NCBI GenBank assembly: GCA_016987375.1
Contig: PJRA01000506.1
Coordinates: 870,778 to 934,777 of the forward strand
Direction of reading: 5' to 3'
DNA: 64,000 bases
Origin: Brachionus koreanus
Lineage: Eukaryota > Rotifera > Eurotatoria > Ploima > Brachionidae
Shown here: positions 1 to 12,482 of the stretch, one piece after another
Layout: each line of letters opens with the position of its first letter
How positions within the stretch are numbered: position 1 is the stretch's first letter
The notes under the pieces: generated by a model
Told to the model about the DNA's origin: nothing
Database searches by the model: none
The model's input: the letters and a program-made list of their open reading frames with translations, nothing else
Position numbers and translations under genes: made by a program

Positions 1-862
1 TATAAAACTAATAATTATAATAAATTTAGTTAAAAAAATTAAATTTAACATTTATTTTAGTTTTAAGAACTCTAAGGGCAGGCCACCAAAAAATATTTAC
101 GGTATCTTAAATTTAATAAAATAAATGAGCACCATTATCCTATCGATAGATAGTACAATACAATTAATTTTTTTTATTAAAGTCAAATTTTTTTTTTACA
201 ATAGATTTTTTTTTGATTTATTGATTTTTTTTTTAATTTAATCGTGTGGCTAAAAAGAAGGACTAAGTCTCAATCTTAACAGGTCTAGGTTCAGTCTAGA
301 TTGTTTTAAAATATTAGTTATATAACTAAAGAATTGCAGATAAATTTTGATTATTTTCCCGGGACTTGCCCGAACGACAAAAGCCTTCTTTTCAGCTCCC
401 TTGCTAATGTTTGTTATTTAGTATATCAACAAAATTTAAAATAAAGTATATTAAATAAGTAAAATTGCTGAAAGTTTAACATTAAAGATTAAATTTATTA
501 ACAAAGTATTTGGAATATAGACATTTTAAATGAGTTGACATTTGTCAATTTTAATTAGAGTTTCAAGCTGCCTAAATATTGAATTAGTAATTAATATTTT
601 TAAAAATATTTTTTTAATTAGAATAAAAAAGCAGAATCTTCTTTTCTAGCTTATTTTTTTTGCATAAAAAATCAATTGGGTTACTAAGCTTTTTTTGATA
701 AAACTTTTATATTTTTTTATTTAGAGTTTCTTCTCAATTATTAAAAAAAGATTTATTTTTTTTAATAAATTCATTTAAAAATATTAAAACATTAAATTCA
801 TCTTTATTTTAACAATTAATCACTTACATTTCAAAATTATAACTAAATTTTAAAACCAATTT
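1..862. other. Non-coding, no gene recognised
   Basis: A+T-rich sequence downstream of the calcineurin B stop codon, so its right part should contain that gene's 3' UTR. A slightly more G+C-rich patch at about 240-420 has no readable protein similarity. I see no RNA gene or repeat array here. Confidence 0.6.
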
Positions 863-1584
863 TTAAACGTGAACTGTCATTTTTGATTCAATATTTGCTC
901 GCAAAGATTCATCAATTACTGCTTTGAATTCTTCAAATGATATCTTGCCATCATTGTCTTTATCAGCATATATAATAGTCTTATCGACTATTTGTTGTAA
1001 TTGAGCATCTTTTAGATTGTTGCCAACCATCATTTTAAGTACTTGAAACAATTCTCCATTCGATATAAAACCATCACGATCCATGTCATAAATTTTAAAG
1101 GCAACTTAAAGTTAAAAGTAAATTATATAGAAAATTGAAAGAAATTTATTACATTTCAGCTTGGCTTCTTTATCACCATTAACGCTAAATTGAGATATTC
1201 CTTGTATGAATTCTAAAAAATTCAATTTAATTTAGTTTTTTAATTAAAAAAAAAAATAAATACCACGAAAATCAACCTCCCCGTTCCCATCTGCATCAAA
1301 TATATCAATAACTCGTTGAACCAGAGGATTTTGCTGAAGATCTGGTATGCTCATAAACTCATCAACGCTTAATGAACCTGAACCATCAAGATCCAATTTT
1401 CTAAAACGCTTGCCAAGTCGTCTAATTTCATCAGGCTCAACTTAATAATCACTAAAATATATGTTATTTTTAAAATATCGTAAAATTCTTACAATGTGAG
1501 CATAATTCCATTGGTATTTGCATATCATTACCCTTTAAAAAAAATTTTAAGTTCCAACGATTTTTTTTTAATAGAACAAACCAT
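863..1584 (-). CDS. CanB: Calcineurin B (protein phosphatase 2B regulatory subunit)
   Basis: Regulatory EF-hand subunit of the Ca2+/calmodulin-dependent phosphatase calcineurin. Exons in gene order are 1584-1582 (ATG only), 1532-1493, 1440-1264, 1212-1153 and 1104-863; they join in phase to 173 residues (human 170). It starts MGND, with the Gly2 used for N-myristoylation in the family. Four EF-hand loops are readable: [37 protein letters not shown] and [14 protein letters not shown]. The latch stretch [17 protein letters not shown] is essentially the vertebrate sequence. The C-terminal ~20 residues (from KAVIDE to MTVHV) diverge from the usual ending. The one-codon first exon is inferred from an ATG followed by GTTTGT 49 nt upstream of the next acceptor and is the least certain part. 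Confidence 0.95.
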
Positions 1585-4051
1585 TTTTCTTTATTTTCCA
1601 AAATTAATTTAAAATTAAAAAATTTTCTAAAAAATTTTTATTAAAATTTATAGTTGCTTTGGTAAATCAATAATAATAACAAATTTTTATCTTTAATAAA
1701 CAAAAATTTTTTCTTTTTGATTTATATTTTCAGAATTTGTTATCTTTAAGTCGAACTCCGGTATAACTAACCTAGTTAAACTGGTGTTTCGTTTCAATAC
1801 AAGCCTGGATTTTATTTGCATTTTCTGATCAATTCAACTCCTGATGCGTGTTTTAATGTTAATTTATTTAAAGTAATTATAAGAAAATTGTAGATTTTAT
1901 AGAAAATAGACTTTGATTATTAGAAACCAATTTTAGAATAAAATTTTATTCTTTATATATTTTTATCTTAAGATAATTATGATCAAAAAATCGGATCCTT
2001 TTTTTAAATGGAAAATATCAATTTTGATAATTTAGCCGCTCTCAGGAATTCAAAATCATTCGCTTTTTCTGCATGAATTCATTAAAATTATAAAGTCATT
2101 TAATTATAAATTTTATGAAAATCATTCTTTTTTTAATCAAAAACTGAATCGAAATTCTTGCTGTTTATTCTTTACGATCTTTTAAGACTAATAGAGACAA
2201 ATTATTTTAATTGCTTATTTTTATCCCATTATTTTTAAAAAAGATTCAATGATAATTAATAATTTTGGCTTGCCTTAAGCTATAATAATCTTGATGATTA
2301 ATTTTTGTAAATATATTTTTAAAATGAATCATTAAAAATTCTATTAAGAAAGAAAATTAAATATTAATGTTTTTAAGATTTTCCTCGGAATTATTACACT
2401 CTATTTAAATAAACTTAGATTTTATTTATTTATTAGGTTCTGATCTGGAAATAATTGAATTTTGATTGATTAATTTAAAAAAATAATTTATTTTAAATTT
2501 AAATTATTTCTTTATAGATCAAATTATTGATTTAAAAAGTTACAATAATTAAAATAATTCTAAATAGACAAAGAAAGATGCTTGCTTTAATTGAAAAGAA
2601 GAAAGCCAAGCTAAATGTTACATCAATTTTAAAAAAATATAATAATATGATTTTTATTTTGATAACCAAATTAATTACTAATACGAAAAATGTAATTTAA
2701 TCTGTTAATAAATGATAATTATTAAAAAAAAATAAAGATTTAATTTAACAAGCAATTGCATGAATAATAGTTGCTTATTTTATTGATTTTTTTACCTATG
2801 TTGAAATGAAAATTAGATAAGCGGAATATTTTCAAAAAGCTTGGTAATTTCCTGCCCAGGTTCAATCATCGAAGCTACATTTTTCATGGATAATGAAATT
2901 AAAAGTTAAGCTTTTTTTTTTTCTAATTTAAATTCTTTAAATTTTTTTACTACATCGCTTTTATGGTAACAATTGAAATAAATAAAAAATTGATTGAATT
3001 AAAAAACAATTTGTTGACAAAAATTCTTCATTAATCTATTGAAAGAATCTTATTTATGAATCAAATAAAAATGGATTCGTTTTTGTTCAACTTGGTAGAA
3101 TTGCCTTAAAGAAAAATATAAAATTTTTTTTTATTTTAGGCGATTCATTTACTTGTCAATTTTTAATAATCTGATGACAATATAGAAAAACTTAAGAGAC
3201 GCTAATTTCTAATTTATTTATGCAAGCTTTCTTTAGAAAAAAAAAGGAAATAAGTGTTGACAAACTTATCTTTAAATAAAACAGACTTAATCTATATCTG
3301 GTTTAATTTCTAATGCATTTACTGGTTATTTAATTTGAATAAAATAATTTGTTAAAAAGGAAACAAAATTTATAATAATGGAAAATATGATTTAATAGAA
3401 TTAATTAAAAACAAATTTGTTTTATAATTGAAGCTTCTCAAAAAAAATGTCGATTTAGTCAAAATCTTTATTAAACTACTTTAAAAGAAAAAAAAACGAA
3501 AATTTTAATACATTAAAAAAAAACACTTTAATAAAACTGACAAATAATTTTTATTTTTAGAGCAGTATTATATAAATGGAAAAAATATTTTATTCAAAAT
3601 TCGATCCTAATTAAATTCATAAATTAAATTGATACCTTTACCAAAAAGCAAAATTTAAAACGTTCATGAAAACTCAATCTAAGCCACAAAAAAATAATGT
3701 TGAGAATTTTGCTTATTGATTTTTGTAGAAAAAAATTCAAATAATGGTCACAATTTAAATATTTATTTTCAGTCTGTCAAAAGCTCGTTTATAAGCTACC
3801 TTTTTTAATTTAAACAAAGCTGAAGAATAAGCAATTTGATTAATTTATATTTATTAGATTCAGCACTAATTATGATCGTTTTAAAAAGGAAAACAATTAA
3901 AATCAAAAGGATAATTTGAAATGCAACAATTTAAAATGGATTAATTGATTAATTAATGCAAAATTATCTAGGAAACCAGCTGAAATTTTTTATAGACTTT
4001 TTGGTTCATTATTAAAAAAAGAATTACACAAATATTTATTTAAAAATAAAT
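1585..4051. other. Intergenic, no gene recognised
   Basis: About 2.5 kb of strongly A+T-rich sequence between two minus-strand genes. It should hold the calcineurin B 5' region (near 1585) and the bHLH-PAS 3' UTR (near 4050). No open frame with sensible codon use, tRNA-like box or tandem repeat was seen. Confidence 0.6.
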
Positions 4052-6678
4052 TTAAAATTGGTCGGGAAAGTTGGAAAAATTTGTTAAATTTAAGTATGAA
4101 TGGGCTTCATCTTGTTTGACTAGATCCCAATATACTTGAAAACCCTGGTTTGAGTCAAAATTTTTAGAAATTTCATTTACTGAATTAGAAAAGTGATTTG
4201 TATAGTCTGCATCATTTGTGCCTAAGTGTTCTATTCCCTGAAAATTGTAATCAGTCGATTGGCACACATGTTGACTATTTGTTTTTAAATTGAAATTGTT
4301 ATTGTGACTAACAAATGATGATTTAAAGAAAGTTTCTTCAAATAACTCTTTTTCTGGTCCTTTTTTAGCATTTGGACTATCAATTTTGAAATATTTTTTT
4401 GCTCTTTCTTTGAGAACTTCTTTATGAAATGATTCATCAGTTGTGTTAGCCATTGATGTTTTCATTTTGAGTTTATTCTTTTTTAATGGCAAATTTCTTT
4501 CTGGAATTTCATTTGACTCATTACGATTAGGGCTTTTTGGAGCATAGTAGTCTTCATATAATGTCGCTTTTTTTGTTCGAGCTTTTAAAATTTAATATTA
4601 AAAGTTCTTTTATCCTCAGAAATTTTTTTGGTAATTTCAACACCAAAAATCTAAACTGTTTAAGTGTTACCTGTTGGAACTTTATCTCCAATTAGTTCAT
4701 CAATCCTTAAAATAAAATAAATATTTTAGTTTTTAGTCTATTTTTTTTAACAAAATATAAAAATATGAAGACAAAATAAAAATAGAATGAAAAATTAGGA
4801 AAATTAAGAAAAATTATGATAATCTTTTGAAGAATTTTTTTTAATCAAAAATTTGAAAACTAACCTGTACAACTCATTGACTAGGATAATTTGGAATGAT
4901 TCGATTATTGAACATTCATTGCCATTAATTGGCAAAAAAGTTGCTTTTGGAATCAACACAGCATTACATTGGCAAATTAAATTATCATTTATACTTTGTG
5001 CAAGTCTGAACAAAAATGAGCTATGCTCTTTTTTCTTTACTAAAAAAATCTTTAATTATAAAAAAACAATAAAAAATCCAAAAAAAATTCTACTTTCTAC
5101 AAGTTTTTCTTTGACAAACAAAAGATCTTTTGGATTGACTAGATGAAAAATAGATTTTCCATATATTTCGTTAATATTTATATTTATTTCAAACGGAAAG
5201 CTTAAATTGGATTCTTAGATAAAAAAAATTGAACAACAATATTTAAATAAAACTTTTCAATTGATTCTATTTGTAGTATGCTGTTTAATTTGATAATGAA
5301 AGTGGAATTTTGAAGATAAATTTCACATAAAGACTGTGTCTCTATGCCTAATCCAATGCCAAAAAAACCAGCACCTATTTTTGAATTTGATATGTAAGAG
5401 TCCAATCGGCCGATTATTTGAATCGGCTTGTTAAATAGACAAATAAATAATTTTTTTTCAATTTTTAAAAAAAAATTACTCTCCAACCAGATGATTTAAT
5501 AAAATTTGTTTTTTTCATTAAAGTTGACTTGAAACGAATTAACATGAAAATTTTTTTACCATTGATTCCAATCGAATTTTGGAAAAAAATTTCATCTAAA
5601 TTCTTAATTTTACATTATTGATAAAAATTATAATATCTTATACCTTCAATCGAGTCGTCTGAATAGTCAGATGCGAAATGTCCTTTTAAATCAAGATTAT
5701 GGTTGTTAATTTTTCTCAGGCCAAGAACACTTGAAAACTCCTCACAATCATCAGGATGAATATAATCATAAATATGAGTTCCAATCATTGCAACCTGATC
5801 GTTTCAAAAAATCAAAAATAAAAATTAAAAAAAACTAGTTTGATTACTTGAGACAGACCCAACATTGATGATACTGATTCATTAATATAAAGAAATTTTC
5901 CATCTTGACCCAATAAGAATAAAAATCCGTCAAGTGACTGCAAATTTAAAAAAAATTCAAATTTCATTAATTTTATTTACTCGACTCACTAGTCAAATTA
6001 TTTATTAATTTCTTAGTTTTCTCATAAAGATAATAGTAAGAAATTTAGAAAAAAAAGATCCTAATATGCATTTTATTTTATTAAAAACTTATAAGGTGAA
6101 AATTTTTGATAAAATCTAATAAATTAATCACTGACATCCTACGATCTAGTTGAATAACTAGAGTAATTGGAATATAATTAGGATATATTTTTTGAGGATC
6201 ATTTATTGTTAAATAAGAAAATATTGAACATTTATTTTATTTTAGCTTATGGTATTCTTTTGATTGCTAGTATCAAGATCTATTATAACTATATAAAAAA
6301 AATTTAAGCTTCTAAATAAATTTAATAAAGTCGAGTATTAAAAAAAATCTAATTAAATTGTTACTGAGGGTACAAAATAATTTATCTCTAGCTTTTCTCT
6401 GATAAAACTATTTGGCACTTTAAAGAAAGTCATTATTAGATAGAATAAAAATATATATGTAATTAATGAATTTACTTTCATTAACAAAATTGCATTCAGA
6501 ATAAAATTTTCTTAATTTTAAATAGCTTATTGTTAAGCGTATTATAGACGCTTTATCTAGCTGTTTTGTAATTTCACTCTGTAACGGAAGAAGTCCTGAT
6601 AAATACTTAAATTCGTCATTTTCACGATTACGCCTTGACCGTGCAGCTTCTTTTGATTTATTATTTCTATCTGGAAGA
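4052..6678 (-). CDS. bHLH-PAS transcription factor, trachealess/NPAS1/NPAS3-like (5' end not found)
   Basis: Class I bHLH-PAS DNA-binding factor; the family pairs with ARNT/Tango. Exons in gene order: ~6678-6476, 6417-6374, 5937-5848, 5794-5644, 5595-5480, 5426-5254, 5200-5094, 5039-4865, 4705-4671, 4581-4052, all phase-compatible. The first gives the basic region and HLH ([15 protein letters not shown], then [18 protein letters not shown]), whose LTISYLK matches trachealess/NPAS3 better than SIM (LTTSYLK). PAS-A reads [52 protein letters not shown] and [12 protein letters not shown] is weak: [15 protein letters not shown] and a degenerate strand segment. The tail, including [12 protein letters not shown], has no recognised domain. 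No in-frame ATG was found upstream of the bHLH exon (acceptor 6670 or 6678), so one or more 5' exons are missing. The 44-nt exon 6417-6374 is supported only by phase and splice sites. Confidence 0.88.
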
Positions 6679-7369
6679 CTTGTACATTTTAGAATTATTT
6701 AAATAAAATTTCATTAAAAAAATTTTTTACTTTTTATTTTGTTTTACTAACGTATTAAAGCTTGTTCTTTTATTCATTTGAATATTTTTTTAAAAAAAAT
6801 TTTTTAATTTGGTCAAAGCGAAAATTTAAATCAAAAATCCCGCGTGAACTCTCACTAATTAGATTTTTTGCATTAAACAGAATAATGAACCTTAATGAAC
6901 AAACAAAACACTGTTCGGCAATATTTTTTTACTGTTCTGGGAATTAGAATTTTTGTTTTAAATGAATTTATTAGAATAGAATTTGAGACTTCTTTCTAAT
7001 ATAGCTTAAGATGCATTTAAAAAAATTTTAAAGGCCATTGTTTTTGATTATGTAAATAAATTTATTTCAATTTTTAAATCTATTAATTACAGATGTTTTT
7101 TTATTCAGTTTAAGATTCAAATACAGCAGACAAATGTTAAAAATTAGCTTAGAATTTATTTTGTTTTAAAATTTGAATAATTAAGGTTGATTTTTCTAAT
7201 GCACTCATTCAAAACCTTTTTTTGAAAAAAATTTGTTGCTACAGTAACACTTTTTTGATGTTAAGGTCATTATTAAACTTGAAAATATTACTCGCAATTT
7301 TATAATTATAATGCTTTCAAAAAAATTATTTTGCTTATTTTTTAAACCATAACTTACACTTTTAATAAA
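6679..7369. promoter_or_regulatory. Head-to-head spacer between bHLH-PAS and SPATA7 genes
   Basis: The two flanking genes diverge, so this ~0.7 kb must contain at least the SPATA7 promoter and either a first exon or a 5' intron of the bHLH-PAS gene. I cannot point to a core promoter motif. Open frames here are low-complexity A+T reads. Confidence 0.4.
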
Positions 7370-9736
7370 ATGACAACTCTTCCTCAAAAAAGCCAATCGG
7401 TGACGGCAACTAAAGGTCTTCTAATCACCAAAAGCTCTCGTAAGCGAAAAATTAAAAAATATATTCCAAATTAGAAAATATATAAATTTTTTTAATCAGC
7501 ATTGGCTACTGAGAGTTGTAAATTGGAAAAGCAGTTTATCACAGCTCAGAATTTGACTTCGCATTACAAAAAAGTTCTAAATGCAAAATGTAACAAATCT
7601 AGTTTGGTGTTCTTTAATTTTTAACTAAATGTTTTTTTTTTGTTTAATTAAGCCTCTATCGATACATCACCACCAAAATCTTTAGCAAAAAGTGTTAAAG
7701 GTAAATGAAATAATATTTTTAATTTTAAATTATCAAAATGAATTTATTATAAAAGCAAGAGATAGAGCCAAACGAGAACTGTTGCAACTTTCATGGGCAA
7801 ACAAAAATATGAGTCGACCAAAGAGTGTAGAAAATCCAGTAGGAATTTAAAGTTTATTCAAATAAAATAATTAAGATTTTTTAAAGAGCCAGGCTGATGA
7901 GAAATCTGAATCTAAATCATTGACGACTGTGTCCCGAAATCTTAAAACAGAGGATTCCAATTCAAAAACTTTGCCAAATCAATATAAACTAAACAAATCT
8001 ATGTCCAATATGGTGGCCAACTTTACTAAACATAACCCGAATCGAATTATGCTCTACAAACCAAAAGAACAAGAAAAAACTCAATTTGTTAACAAATTTT
8101 CTCATGAACCAGATAGCAACCAAAGTGACAGAAAGGCTAAAGAAATGCTGACAACCCTTCTATTTAATGTGCACGCCAAAAATGATCCGTAAATAAATAA
8201 AATTTTAATTGATTTATTTTAGATTTTTTAAAAGGAATTTGTCGGGTATTGTTAATCCAGCTCTAAAAGCAATGTCTCGTCTAGTATCAGGTCACAATTA
8301 TGATGTGCTTGATCTTCATGCTGATAAATTTAAGCATCCTAGCAAGGACTTTCAGCCACGAATAATGAATTTGGATAAATCTTCATCTAAGCTACGAGAA
8401 TCAAAGTATTATGAGCCACCAAGGAGACGAAAAAAAAACACTAATGTACCAGATAAAATTGAATCAAATAACAATAATAAGGACGGAGATGCATATTCAG
8501 CTGTTAACAATCCTACAATTTATGAATCAAAAAATTTTGAAGAGTCTGAAGATGAAGACTTTAATCCTCCTAAGCTAAATAGTTCAGATATAATGAATGC
8601 ATCGTTTGGTTCCAAACGACTAACAGCAAGTCAAATAAGCTTAAAAAGAGCTGCAGAAAAGTAAATAATACAAAATAGAATTATTTGATTTTATATTTTT
8701 TTTAAGGGAAGAACAATTAAAGTATATTGAATTCTTAAAAGATGTTACTACGGACATTTTAGAACGTGGAATAACAAGCAATAAAGTAATTACCAATTGC
8801 TTTAATTATCACCTTAAAAAGAACAAAAATCGCTTGGATGACAGAAAAATGCGAGAAATTCTCGATTCTCTTCGATGCGATATCGGAATTCCGAATGATA
8901 CAGATGCGGAAATAGATTCAAATTTATATCAGACAGTTAACAAGGCTCTCTCAATGGATAAAGAATATAACAAAGAAAACTTAAATGAAGAGAATGAATA
9001 TTTGTCATTGAAAAAATTTGGTTATCCAAGTAAAGTTAATAGTTCGAGATCGTTACTTGATGATGACAAGGGTGATTTAAATATGAGTCACGGAAAGAAA
9101 CTATTTGATGATTTTGAAAATCAAATTATCCAAAATATTCAAACGATTAGGAGAAAATCTTCAAGTAGTGGAAACGATCAAAGTCGAAAAAATTCAATTG
9201 AGTCAGACAAATCGACACCTAAATCACGATCAAGACAGAGTTCTATTTTAAAAAAATCACCAAACCAATCAACAGTACCAAGTAGGAAAGAAAGTGTAGA
9301 CTCGAAAAAGCAACAAGTTTGCTCTGTTCAACAAAACAACGAACATATCCCTGAAAAAAATAAAGATGATGATGACGATGACGTTTTTGTTTCGTCTTGT
9401 AAGAATTCAAACAATGTTAGTATTAATAATAGCCGAAGAAGCAGTCTAATTAAAGAAAGTTCAAACAAAAATAGCGTCGTTGACGAGGATGCTTTGTTCA
9501 ATGATAACTATGGTGAACCAGAGCAGGAAAGTGGCGAGTCTGAAAACGAAGATCAATTTAATGAAATGAACATTCAATTAAAAAAAGGAACTTTAAGGAA
9601 AAATAGTTCTGAAAGCAACGGAAGTGATCAGCGATCTAGATCTTTAGACACGCCTACACCAAAACCAAGAGCAGGAAGAGTTCTTTCAAATGATAATGGA
9701 AAAAATGATAATACTTCAGACGAGGACGATTTTTAA
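7370..9736 (+). CDS. SPATA7: SPATA7 homologue (ciliary/photoreceptor connecting-cilium protein)
   Basis: Seven exons: 7370-7439, 7500-7589, 7653-7700, 7756-7838, 7887-8188, 8223-8660, 8707-9736; phases close to give 686 residues (human about 600). Three blocks match my recollection of vertebrate SPATA7. Near the N terminus, KGLLITKSSPLA corresponds to KGHLSTKSNA, followed by a basic helical stretch. Mid-protein, FQPRIMNLD and SKYYEPPRRRKK correspond to FTPRTLKTE and YRYYTPAKRKK. The best conserved part starts exon 7: EEQLKYIEFLKDVTTDIL, then HLKKNKNRLDDRKMREIL, matching the 'EDVTDEIL ... HIKQNKHLEEEKMRHLL' block. The remainder is Ser/Asp/Asn-rich and probably disordered. In vertebrates SPATA7 acts with RPGRIP1 at the photoreceptor connecting cilium; its role here is inference. 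Start is the first ATG, with no in-frame alternative. Confidence 0.85.
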
Positions 9737-9812
9737 TTTTTTAGAACTTTATGATAAAAAATTTTAGAAGCGCCTTTAAAAAGACATTTTATTTTCAAAT
9801 TTTTCAACTATC

Positions 9813-9818
9813 AATAAA
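9813..9818 (+). terminator. Candidate polyadenylation signal of SPATA7
   Basis: AATAAA lies about 77 nt after the SPATA7 stop codon. In such A+T-rich DNA the hexamer is common by chance, so only its position supports it. Confidence 0.4.
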
Positions 9819-10127
9819 ATTTAGTTTTAATTTTATGTCTGTTATTAATTTTCAACTAATAAACAAGAAATTTATTTAAGTAAATATTCAATATTTTATA
9901 GTATAAATTAGATCGAATCCAAAAAAGTATTAGAAAACAAAGAATTTATTTACAAATATATATATATTTTAAAAATAAAATTTTAAATTAAAAATATATG
10001 CATCAAACAATCAATTAGAAATATTAAATGCTCATTGCTTTTCCTTTGAAAGATTTTCCTTTTTTTTCATTGAAATTATCCAAGCTATTTTAAATAATAT
10101 TTGAACACTTGGAATTTTCAGTTTTAA

Positions 10128-10307
10128 CATACATGGATATTACAGTGATTTCATAAAATTTGTTACTTTTTGAGATAATGCTAAGAATTTAACAAAAAAC
10201 TTTTAAATAATAAAATTTGAGCATCTATCTCAAACTAAATCTAAATCTCCATCTCAGTCTCATCATCAAAAACAGATTTGATGGAATCACTGTAATATCC
10301 ATGTATG
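10128..10307. mobile_element. Foldback (MITE-like) element with long terminal inverted repeats
   Basis: The 23 nt at 10128-10150 (starting catacatggatattacag) are the exact reverse complement of 10285-10307. The arms continue inward with mismatches for roughly another 15 nt (CAGTGATTTCATAAAATTTG versus CAGTGATTCCATCAAATCTG on the opposite strand). About 130 nt of A+T-rich loop without coding potential separate them. CAGTG next to TA resembles a Tc1/mariner end, but the repeat extends beyond that point and no clean target-site duplication is visible, so the family is open. A non-coding hairpin transcript is an alternative. Confidence 0.7.
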
Positions 10308-12134
10308 CTTTTTTAACTAAGAAAATAGCTAAAAAAATTTTTCAAAAAAAGTTTAAAAAATATCTTTTTTAAATAGAGTCTGTAAATCGATGCTTAATTA
10401 AAATTTAATATTCTAAGGGTTTTTAATTTTATTTTTTGGACACAATTAAAAAAAAAACTAAACTAAAAATTAATATTTATTTGTTCATGATATTCAAAAA
10501 TTCTTCCAAATTTATTGTTATATATTCAACTAAGTTTCTGACATTAAAATAATTAAAGACTTTTTCTTGTTTTAGTTTAAATTAGATGTAAAACAAAATG
10601 TAAAACAAAGTGTACATTTTTTACATTTGTGGTCTTTTGGTTGTAGCATCTCTAAAGAACTGGAATTGTCTTTTTAAATTATTTTCAGAATGCTTTTTAA
10701 GATACTTATGAAAATTTTGTTTTAAAAATTTGAATTTGAATGTATAATTTGTTTTTATTTCTGTTTGCTGAAAACAAAAAATTATTAAAAAAGTTGTATT
10801 TAAAAATATTACATTTGAGTGTAAGCAAATAACAAAAAAATTATTTAGTTTTTTATTATATAAAATGATATAACTAATTCAATTATAGAGAATCATGCCA
10901 AGTTAGTATTTATTAAATCATGTTTTTTTTTAAAACACAAATAAATTTCTAATATTTTTTTTTATTTATTTCCTCAGTAAAATTGAAAGAAAAATTGTAA
11001 ATTTAAGTTTTCTTGATTGACAATTTTACTTTTATAAGAAAGTTTAGAAATTTTTAAAATTTAAATTGAAAATTACCTACTAGATTGAATTTTCTAATTA
11101 AGAAACTTTTAAAAAATCAAGTATATACATTGCACCTAGACTCGATTTTCAAGATAACTACCAAACAGTAGGAAATTAACAAATATTTAATAAAAATTAT
11201 TTTTAAATTAACATGTTTAGTTATTATAGCCTCTAATCCACTCAATCTTAATTTTACCTGTTTAAAAATCCAATTTCTAAAACTGCCTTGATCATTTTCT
11301 TAGAGCAAATTTATATCATCGAAAGAAAAATTTTTTCTAAAACTAAATTTCAAGCTGATCTTTAAAAAACTTTTAATTTCTATTTAGCTGAAAAAAACAA
11401 AAAATTTTTTTTAATTTAAAAACTAAAAAAAAATTCGTCCTTGGACATAAAATTATTAAGCTAAAAATAAATGAGACATTCAATCTTGAAACCAATCAGT
11501 TAATGTTTAGATTGATATTTTTTTTAAAGTAGGTCTAAAGTTGAAAATAGCTGTTTTAAACAATAGAAACATTCTAATAATTAAAAAATAATCAGACTTA
11601 GAAAAAAATTCAAATAAATGTTTTAAGAATTAAAAAGAAAAATAAAATAATTAGCGATTTGTTTTTGGTACCTTTCATTATTTTCAAATTAAATGCTATA
11701 AATATATTCTTTAATTGCAGATTTTATTCAAATTCACATATTTGAATCTAATTTTTATTCTTCTTTAATCCAGTTTAATTCTGCTTAAAATTCTGCTCAA
11801 ACATTCTTCTAAAATAAAACTAAGTAAATTTGTTCCAGGCGTCAATTGATCAAAAATTAATTTCTTAAAATTTTTTTTAGATTAATCTTTTATTAATTGT
11901 TTTTCATTTTTTTTTCTGAATTTTGTTTTCCTTCTTGGAAGCATTCTAAGTCTTGAGGGCTTCTCAAAAATATTTTAGTTCAAGTTTTTCAGCAGTTAGA
12001 ATTTTATTTACGCTAGAAAAAAGTTTTAATGAGTGATTTTTCTTTATTTTGTAGGAATTCGCTAAATCTAATTTCAAATATTGTTGTATTATTTTAATCG
12101 ATTTTTAAAGTGAATTAATAGAATCTTTGCTAAA

Positions 12135-12482
12135 ATGAACGAAAATAGCAAAATTCAGTCAAATTCTCCGCGGAGACGATTTAGTGGAGAAATAAACTTG
12201 ATTGCTGCAAATTGCCGGGATTTCGAACACAAAGAAAAGTTAAGCGTTTTAGAACGAAAGCTTGAAAGCGAGATTGCGATAAAAGAGAAAAAATTGAAGC
12301 GCTCTCAAAAATGGAATTCACGGGTAGAAAAAAATTTGATCCTAAAAGATATTTATTGTTCGTCTTCCAAATTAAATATGAATAATCATGCAGCTCTAAC
12401 ACCATCCATTGATGAATGGCTTCAAATGAGTCATCGTAAAAAAAGTTCAATTGTCGCTTCTCAGAAAGCAAAGCCAAAATAA
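12135..12482 (+). CDS. Small uncharacterised protein, 115 residues
   Basis: Single-exon open frame starting AAAATGAAC and ending in TAA, with visibly more balanced base composition and codon use than its surroundings, which is why I accept it. The product is basic and hydrophilic, with an arginine-rich start (SPRRRFSGEINLI), a central charged helix-like segment (EHKEKLSVLERKLESEIAIK, then EKKLKRSQKW) and a Ser/Lys-rich end. There is no signal peptide, membrane segment or recognised domain. AATAAA at 12540-12545 could serve as poly(A) signal. A longer spliced gene using this as its last exon cannot be excluded, because no stop immediately constrains the 5' side beyond about 60 nt. Confidence 0.55.
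   Translation: MNENSKIQSNSPRRRFSGEINLIAANCRDFEHKEKLSVLERKLESEIAIKEKKLKRSQKWNSRVEKNLILKDIYCSSSKLNMNNHAALTPSIDEWLQMSHRKKSSIVASQKAKPK

Larger units (their letters stand above)
9737..12134. other. Intergenic with one foldback element
   Basis: Apart from the SPATA7 3' UTR and the inverted-repeat element at 10128-10307, I see no gene in these 2.4 kb. Confidence 0.55.

Noticed and set aside
12181..12477. Minus-strand 98-residue frame opposite the small orphan gene
   Set aside because: Reads Phe/Leu/Ser-rich as antisense of the more plausible basic plus-strand protein.
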